Shown here: piece after piece, positions 58,188 through 64,000 of the stretch
Layout: the number at the start of each line of letters is the position of its first letter
How positions within the stretch are numbered: the first letter of the stretch is position 1
NCBI GenBank assembly: GCA_034770075.1
Contig: CM068378.1
Coordinates: 42,188,508-42,252,507, forward strand
Reading direction: 5' to 3'
Length of the DNA stretch: 64,000 bases
From: Aralia elata
Lineage: Eukaryota; Streptophyta; Magnoliopsida; Apiales; Araliaceae
Made by a program: the position numbers and the translations under genes
Notes under the pieces: generated by a model
The model's input: only the letters and a program-made list of their open reading frames with translations
Told to the model about the DNA's origin: nothing
Database searches by the model: none

Positions 58188-60059
58188 ATGCCGCCAAGAG
58201 GAAGGCCACGTAACCAGCGAGTTGAGGAATCAGAAAGCGAGGTTGGAAATCAATCCAACCCGATGAGAATGTTTGCGGAAATGCTGGCAGAAGCCATGCA
58301 ATCAAGGCCGCCACCTGGAGGGGCCCAAGCAGCAGCCGAGCCAGCGCATCATCTGGCAAATTTCAAAGATTTTAAATTGGTTGGACCACCCGAGTTCAAG
58401 GGAACTCTTAACCCCATCGAAGCGCAGACCTGGATAGAGGAGATAGAAAAGGTCTTCGAGGTAGCAAGGGTGGCAGAGGAACAAAAAACAAGTTTTGCTA
58501 CCTTCATGTTAAAGGGCGAGGCAAACTACTGGTGGAAGGCCAACAGGGGCCGAGTGGAAGGAGGCATTGTCGCCTGGGATCGTTTCAAGGAAATGTTCTT
58601 GGAAAATTACTTTCCAGAGAGCATGAAGCAAGAGATGGAGATCAAGTTCCTGGAACTAAAACAAGGGAACATGTCTGTGGCTGAGTACGCAGCTAAGTTC
58701 AATGAGTTGGCACGGTTTGCAACTCACCAGGTCAGCACCGAGGAAAGGAAAACTCGTAGGTTTGAACAAGGGTTGAAACCATGGTTATATCGTTCGGTTG
58801 CGGTATTAAAAATCAAGACATTTGCAGAGTTGATGGAGAGGGCAATCATTGCAGAGGGTGGCAGTGAGGCCCTGGCTAAGTATAATCAGGAAAAGAAGAA
58901 GGGCCATGAAGGCCAGAAGTCAGGAAGCAGCGGGGGCAGTAACCCCAATAAGCGCAAATGGAATGAAAGCCAATCACTCGGGAGTAATAAACCCGGAGGA
59001 AACCAGTCTGGAGGAGAGGCGAAGAAGCCAGGCAGGTGCAGTAATTGTGGCAAGAACCACATGGGAGAATGCATGAAGGGAAAGAGTGTTTGTTACCGGT
59101 GTGGGCAACCGGGGCACATGGCTCCCCAATGTCAGAATAAGCCAAAGGGGGGATGTTTTTCATGTGGAGCACCTGACCACCAAATGAGGGATTGTCCGAA
59201 GAAGAAAAGCGACGCCGGGAGTGGCAACCGAAACAACAACAACAGTGGAAACAACAACCGATTGAACTACGGGCCACCATCCAGTCAAGCCAACAGGCTA
59301 ACAGCCCGCACGTTCAACATGACTGTGCAGGATGCCATGAAATCCAAAGACGTGGTGTCAGGTATCATCCCAATCAATGATATAAATGCATATGTGTTAT
59401 TTGATTCGGGTGCTACTTGCTCTTTTGTTTCCGAAGAATTTGCTAGTCAATTAAATGTACCTTGTAAAAAGTTAGAACACCCTATGAACGTAGAAGTAGC
59501 AAACAAGGAAATTATCCCCGTAGAATGCATTCATAGGAATTGTTGTGCTGAATTGCGAGGATTTAAGCTCAATGTGGATTTGATACCAATTCGACTGGGA
59601 GAATTTGACGTAATCCTGGGAATGGATTGGCTATCAATTCACGGAGCAGTCATTGATTGTAAGAAGAAATGTGTACACCTAAAGACTTCTAATAAGTCGA
59701 AGGTGGTATTCTATGGCAGCAAGTCACCAAAGCCATCTTGTTGTCTTACTATGATGCAAACAAGGAGATTACTGAAGAAAGGTTGCGAGTGTTATTTGGC
59801 CCATGTGATCGATACTCGTCAGGTCGGGGATGAAATGGGTCAAATACCAATCGTGAGGGATTTCGTTGATGTCTTCCCCGATGAACTTCCGGGACTGCCG
59901 CCGGATAGGGAAATCGAGTTCGTTATCGATTTGGCACCGGGAACCGCACCAATATCGAAGCCGCCGTATCGAATGGCACCGGTAGAAATGAAAGAGTTGA
60001 TGGTGCAACTGCAGGAACTGTTAGATAAAGGTTATATCAGACCAAGTGTGTCCCCCTAG
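58188..60059 (+). pseudogene. Element C gag-protease and RT start
   Basis: Starts MPPRGRPRNQ. Gag domain at residues about 60-235 (IEAQTWIEEIEKVF, YFPESMKQEMEIKFLELKQG). Three knuckles at residues 284-295 (CSNCGKNHMGEC), 302-315 (CYRCGQPGHMAPQC) and 323-336 (CFSCGAPDHQMRDC), all with complete Cys/His sets. Protease FDSGATCSF at residues 405-413. LPPDREIEFVIDLAPGT begins the RT region. A TAG at 60057-60059 stands where B has the Trp of SPWGAP; reading continues in the same frame beyond it. Gag would assemble the particle and bind RNA. Apart from the stop this is the best-preserved gag-protease in the window. Confidence 0.93.
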
Positions 60060-62740
60060 GGAGCGTCAGTTCTGTTTGTAAAGAAGAAAGATGGTTCTAT
60101 GCGACTTTGTATCGACTACCGAGAGTTGAACAAAGTTACAATTAAGAATAGGTATCCGCTTCCTAGGATTGACGATCTATTTGATCAACTTAAGGGAGCG
60201 AAATACTTTTCAAAAATCGACTTAAGAACAAGCTATCATCAGCTGAAGGTGAGGCAAGAAGATATCCCGAAGACTGCATTCAGAACTCGTTACGGGCACT
60301 TCGAGTTTCTGGTAATGTCTTTTGGATTGACGAATGCACCAGCAGCATTCATGGATATGATGAACAGAGTGTTCAAGCAGTACTTGGACAAGTTCGTAGT
60401 TGTATTCATCGATGACATTCTGGTGTATTCAGGGACGGAGGAGGAGCATGCTGAACATTTAAAGATTGTATTAGAAGCTCTCAGGAAGGAGAAGTTGTAT
60501 GCAAAGTTTTCTAAGTGTAAGTTTTGGTTGCAGAGAGTGCAGTTTCTAGGTCATGTCATAGACAAGAATGGTGTTTCAGTGGACCCAGCAAAAGTAGAAG
60601 CAGTTATCAACTGGGAACAGCCGAAGACGCCGACGGAGATCCGGAGTTTCTTGGGATTAGCGGGATACTATCGGAAATTCATCCAGGACTTTTCAAAGAT
60701 AGCATCGCCATTGACCAATCTCACCAGGAAAACGGTCAAGTTTGTTTGGTCGGAGAAGTGTGAGGAGAGTTTCATGGAGTTGAAGAAGAAACTCAGCCAA
60801 GCACCAGTGTTGACCTTACCAGACAACACTGGGGGTTCGTAGTGTATAGCGACGCGTCATACAAGGGTCTTGGCTGTGTGTTGATGCAACACGGCAAGGT
60901 AGTGGCGTACGCATCACGTCAGCTGAAAGATTATGAGAAGGGTTACCCGACTCATGACTTGGAATTAGCAGCTGTAGTTTTTGCCTTGAAGATTTGGAGA
61001 CACTACCTATACGGGGAGAAGTGCGAGATATATACAGATCACAAAAGTCTGAAATATATCTTCATTCAAAAGGAGCTGAACATGAGGCAGCGCCGATGGT
61101 TAGAATTGATCAAGGACTACGACTGCGAAATTCTGTACCATCCGGGCAAAGCAAATGTAGTGGCTGATGCCTTAAGCAGGAAAGGCAAGGTGAAGTTGAT
61201 GCAGCTGACGGTTCAAGAGGAATTGGTAAAAGACTTTGAACGTCTGGAACTGGAGGTTAGGTATCCAATGGAGGCGGACGAAAAATTGTTTACTATAACG
61301 GCAGGTCCGACTCTACTGGATAAGATACAGGAGGCTCAAGAATTTGATGAAGAATGCATTGACATTAAGAAACAATTATCGGAGGGAAGAGCATCGAAGT
61401 ACAAGGTTGACAGCGCGGGATTTCTGAGATTCGAGGGAAGGATCTGGATACCCTACGTACCAGACTTAAGGGAAGAAATTTTGCAGGAGGCCCATAATAC
61501 GAGATTTTCGGTACATCCGGGTAGCACCAAGATGTATCAAGATCTTCGTCAACATTATTGGTGGCCGCATTTGAAAGGGGAAGTTGCAGAATTCGTCAGC
61601 CGATGCTTAACTTGTCAGAGAATCAAGGCAGAGCACCAACGGCCGAGCGGATTGTTGCAACCCTTAGAGATTCCCGAGTGGAAGTGGGAGCACATTACTA
61701 TGGATTTTGTGGTAGGACTCCCAACAACCCAAAAGGGTCTAGATGCCATCTGGGTGATCGTAGATCGGTTGACCAAGTCTGCCCACTTTCTACCGATCAA
61801 AATCAGGTACAAATTGGAACAGTTGGCAAAACTTTACGTGAAGGAGATAGTATCACGACACGGAGTGCCGGTGTCTATTGTATCCGACAGAGATCCGCGC
61901 TTCACGTCAAATTTTTAGAGAAGTCTACAAGAGAGACTGGGAACACAATTAAGAATGAGTACGGCGTACCATCCTCAGACTGATGGTCAGAGTGAGCGAA
62001 CAATCCAGACTCTAGAGGATATGCTCCAGGCAGTGGTGATGGATTTAAGTGGCAGCTGGGACGATCACTTACCACTAATGGAGTTCGCCTACAACAATAG
62101 TTACCATGCTAGTATTGGTATGCCATCGTACGAAGCACTATACGGAAGAAAGTGTCGAACGCCGTTGTGTTGGGATGAAGTTGGTGAACGGAGGTTGTTG
62201 GGACCAGAATTGGTACAACAAACCGTGGAAATCATTAAAGTAATAAGGCAACGGTTAGTAGCAGCCCAGGATCGTCAGAAGAAATATGCCGACTTACATC
62301 GTCAGGAACGAGACTTTGAAGTTGGTAGCTTTGTGTTTCTAAAGGTATCTCCCTGGAAAGGAAAGATCCGTTTTGGGAAGAAGGGCAAATTGAGCCCTAG
62401 GTTCATAGGACCATTCAAAATTTTGAGGCGGATCGGCGAAGTGGCGTACGAGGTAGCCTTACCTCCTGAACTTGAGCACATTCACAACGTGTTTCATGTG
62501 TCAGTGTTGCGTCCGTATAAGCCAGATTACAAGCACGTTATTTCCTATGAGCCAATTCAAGTCGAAAAGGACCTATCATACGAGGAAATTCCTGTCCAAA
62601 TATTAGATAGGAAGGAACAGAAGCTGAGGAATAAGATCATTCATTCAGTTAAAGTTCTCTGGAGGAACCACGCGGTGGAAGAAGCTACGTGGGAACTCGA
62701 AGAGAAAATGAGAGCGAAATACCCCCAGTTATTCGAGTAA
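60060..62740 (+). pseudogene. Element C RT, RNase H, integrase and chromodomain
   Basis: RT carries CIDYRELNKVTIKN and VFIDDILVYS (about 60405-60430). RNase H carries YSDASYKGLGCVLMQ and IYTDHKSLKYI. Integrase has the HHCC zinc region (CLTCQRIKAEHQRPSG) and the DDE core in MDFVVGL, VSDRDPRF and DGQSERTIQTLEDML. It ends with VLRPYKPDYKH and a chromodomain-like VKVLWRNHAVEEATWELEE before a TAA at 62738-62740. Lesions: loss of one base near 60832-60837 at the RT/RNase H junction, and TAG at 61916-61918 where B has Trp (FWRSLQ). The chromodomain is in frame with integrase here, unlike in B. 34 bp separate the stop from the polypurine tract. Confidence 0.94.
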
Positions 62741-62774
62741 CCTTAGATTGAAATTCCGAGGGCGGAATTTTTAT

Positions 62775-62787
62775 AAGGGGGAGAGGA
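62775..62787 (+). other. Element C polypurine tract
   Basis: AAGGGGGAGAGGA directly before the 3' LTR start TGTAATGTCC. Single copy, unlike A, A-prime and B. Confidence 0.92.
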
Positions 62788-64000
62788 TGTAATGTCCGAG
62801 AAAATTTAAACCTTGTATCAAATTTATTTTTATAAATTCATTTTATATAATTTTACGAACTTAATTGGATCCATGTGGGTATTATTATTTAATTATATAA
62901 ATACGTGGTCCAATAATTTTCTGTGCATTAAAGGGACTCATTAATAATTTTATTAAATTAGTGAGTCGACCCTAAGATTTGATTTGCCAGAAACTTGAGA
63001 GATTAATAAATAAATTTATTTTATTCGGATCAAGAATTATTGGTAGGACAAATATTTAACTAATTAATTTAATTATTCAATTAAAATAATAGGACCATAA
63101 TGTTATTTTGATTGGACTGGCCCATTTCTTTTATTTTATTTCATTTCCGGATTGGGCCAAATCTCTTCCCTGATTAAGTCAAACGAGTGGGCTGGTCAAG
63201 GTAATTAAATTGGGCTTTTCCTATTTAAATTTATCCGGCCCAACCCGGTGGGGTTGAGCCCAAAAGCCATTGCCAGCCGGGTCAGCCCATTCCTTTCCTT
63301 TAGCCGGCTTGGATCCATATGTAGCATACCAGTTATCAACTTTGGGGGAAAAGAAATTCAATCGAAGAGATATATTGAGATTGACCGAACCAAAATCCCC
63401 AAACCCTCAATTTCATCTCACCCAGCTATCAAGCCCCAAGCCCTCAAATCAAACAGCCGAGCAAAACCAAGCCTTCGATCAAATCGGACGGGACAAGGGC
63501 AAGTCGCCAGGCGTGCGCCGGCGACGAAGGGAGTAACCGGCGGACGATTCAAGGGTGAAAGTGGGCGACTGAGGGTTCAACGTTCGGACCAAAGGACTGT
63601 TAAGCGCGGCGACGTGACCAGTAACAACGCACGGCTCGAGGGCCGCCGGCGAAGCTAGCTTTAACTCAGATAAGACCGACGCGGACGACTCACTCCCTTT
63701 ACCTGACGGTCACCGACTCGATCAATTGGGGTTTTGCCCAGCAATTGGGTAAACCTTGTTCTATAAATTGAAGCCCCAACCCACTTGCCAAAGCTGCCGA
63801 TTCTTCCTTTGTTCTTGTGAGTCCCAAATTAGGAGTAAAATACATACAAATTAGAAAATTAGGGTTTGAAATTAGAAAATTTAGGGAGAGAAATTCAGCG
63901 GGAAGCCACTGTGAATGTCCGGTTGGGTTGATTATTTTGGGAGAAGAAGGCGACAAGCAAATCGATCGATACCAAGGTATAGATTAGTTCAAGCAACTGA
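62788..64000 (+). repeat. Element C 3' LTR (first 1.2 kb)
   Basis: Matches 52661-53880 with about 10 differences by my count. Continues past the window end. Confidence 0.95.

Larger units (their letters stand above)
52661..64000 (+). mobile_element. Element C: Tekay/Del-like chromovirus, 3' LTR incomplete in window
   Basis: 5' LTR 52661-56730, primer site 56734-56745, extra coiled-coil ORF 56963-57793, gag-pol 58188-62740, polypurine tract 62775-62787 and 3' LTR from 62788 past the window end. The two LTRs differ at about 10 positions in the 1.2 kb that can be compared, so it is young. The pol gene has three lesions. The right target-site duplication is outside the window. Confidence 0.95.

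Noticed and set aside
60057..60059. TAG between protease and RT of element C as a programmed readthrough stop
   Set aside because: The codon matches a Trp that B keeps in SPWGAP, and a second Trp codon in the same element is also TAG. Damage is simpler.

Overview
This window is plant nuclear DNA made entirely of nested LTR retrotransposons. I see no host gene, tRNA, rRNA, CRISPR array or bacterial signal. The evidence for a plant is the element types (Ty1/copia and chromodomain-bearing Ty3/gypsy), initiator Met-tRNA primer sites, LTRs of 1.8 to 4.1 kb, AT-rich sequence and TATA boxes of the CTATAAAT type. It is probably a eudicot, but I cannot name the species.

Layout, with names used here. 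A-prime (minus strand, 1-14107) is a gypsy-like element; its leader lies at 1-287 and 9560-10278 and its 5' LTR at 10279-14107. Copia-1 (plus, 288-9559) is complete and sits inside the A-prime leader. D (plus, 14108-16190) is a decayed gypsy gag-pol fragment. A (minus, 16187-44874) is a gypsy-like element with two 3.4-3.6 kb LTRs and no surviving coding region. It is split by Copia-2 (minus, 20876-29921) and by B (minus, 32012-42204), a Tekay/Del-like chromovirus inside A's 5' LTR. Copia-3 (minus, 44875-49450) is cut by Copia-4 (plus, from 49451), which is cut in turn by C (plus, from 52661), a second Tekay-like chromovirus whose 3' LTR runs off the window. From junctions alone: D and Copia-3 are oldest; A lies on Copia-3, B and Copia-2 on A, Copia-1 on A-prime, Copia-4 on Copia-3, and C on Copia-4.

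B and C share the order LTR, primer site, an extra coiled-coil ORF, gag-protease, RT-RNase H, integrase with chromodomain, polypurine tract, LTR. All gag-pol genes here carry stops or frameshifts. Only the extra ORF of C (56963-57793) is open from end to end.

The strongest candidates for something undescribed are: (1) the conserved pre-gag coiled-coil ORF of B and C, with splice-acceptor-like sequence right before its ATG; (2) islands of GC-rich perfect palindromes or hairpins downstream of the predicted start of transcription in otherwise unrelated copia and gypsy families; (3) a four-fold stem-loop motif in the copia leader whose loop differs between two copies of the family in all four repeats; and (4) nested duplicate polypurine-tract/LTR-start modules that suggest stepwise LTR lengthening. 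All were read by eye, without alignment or database search.
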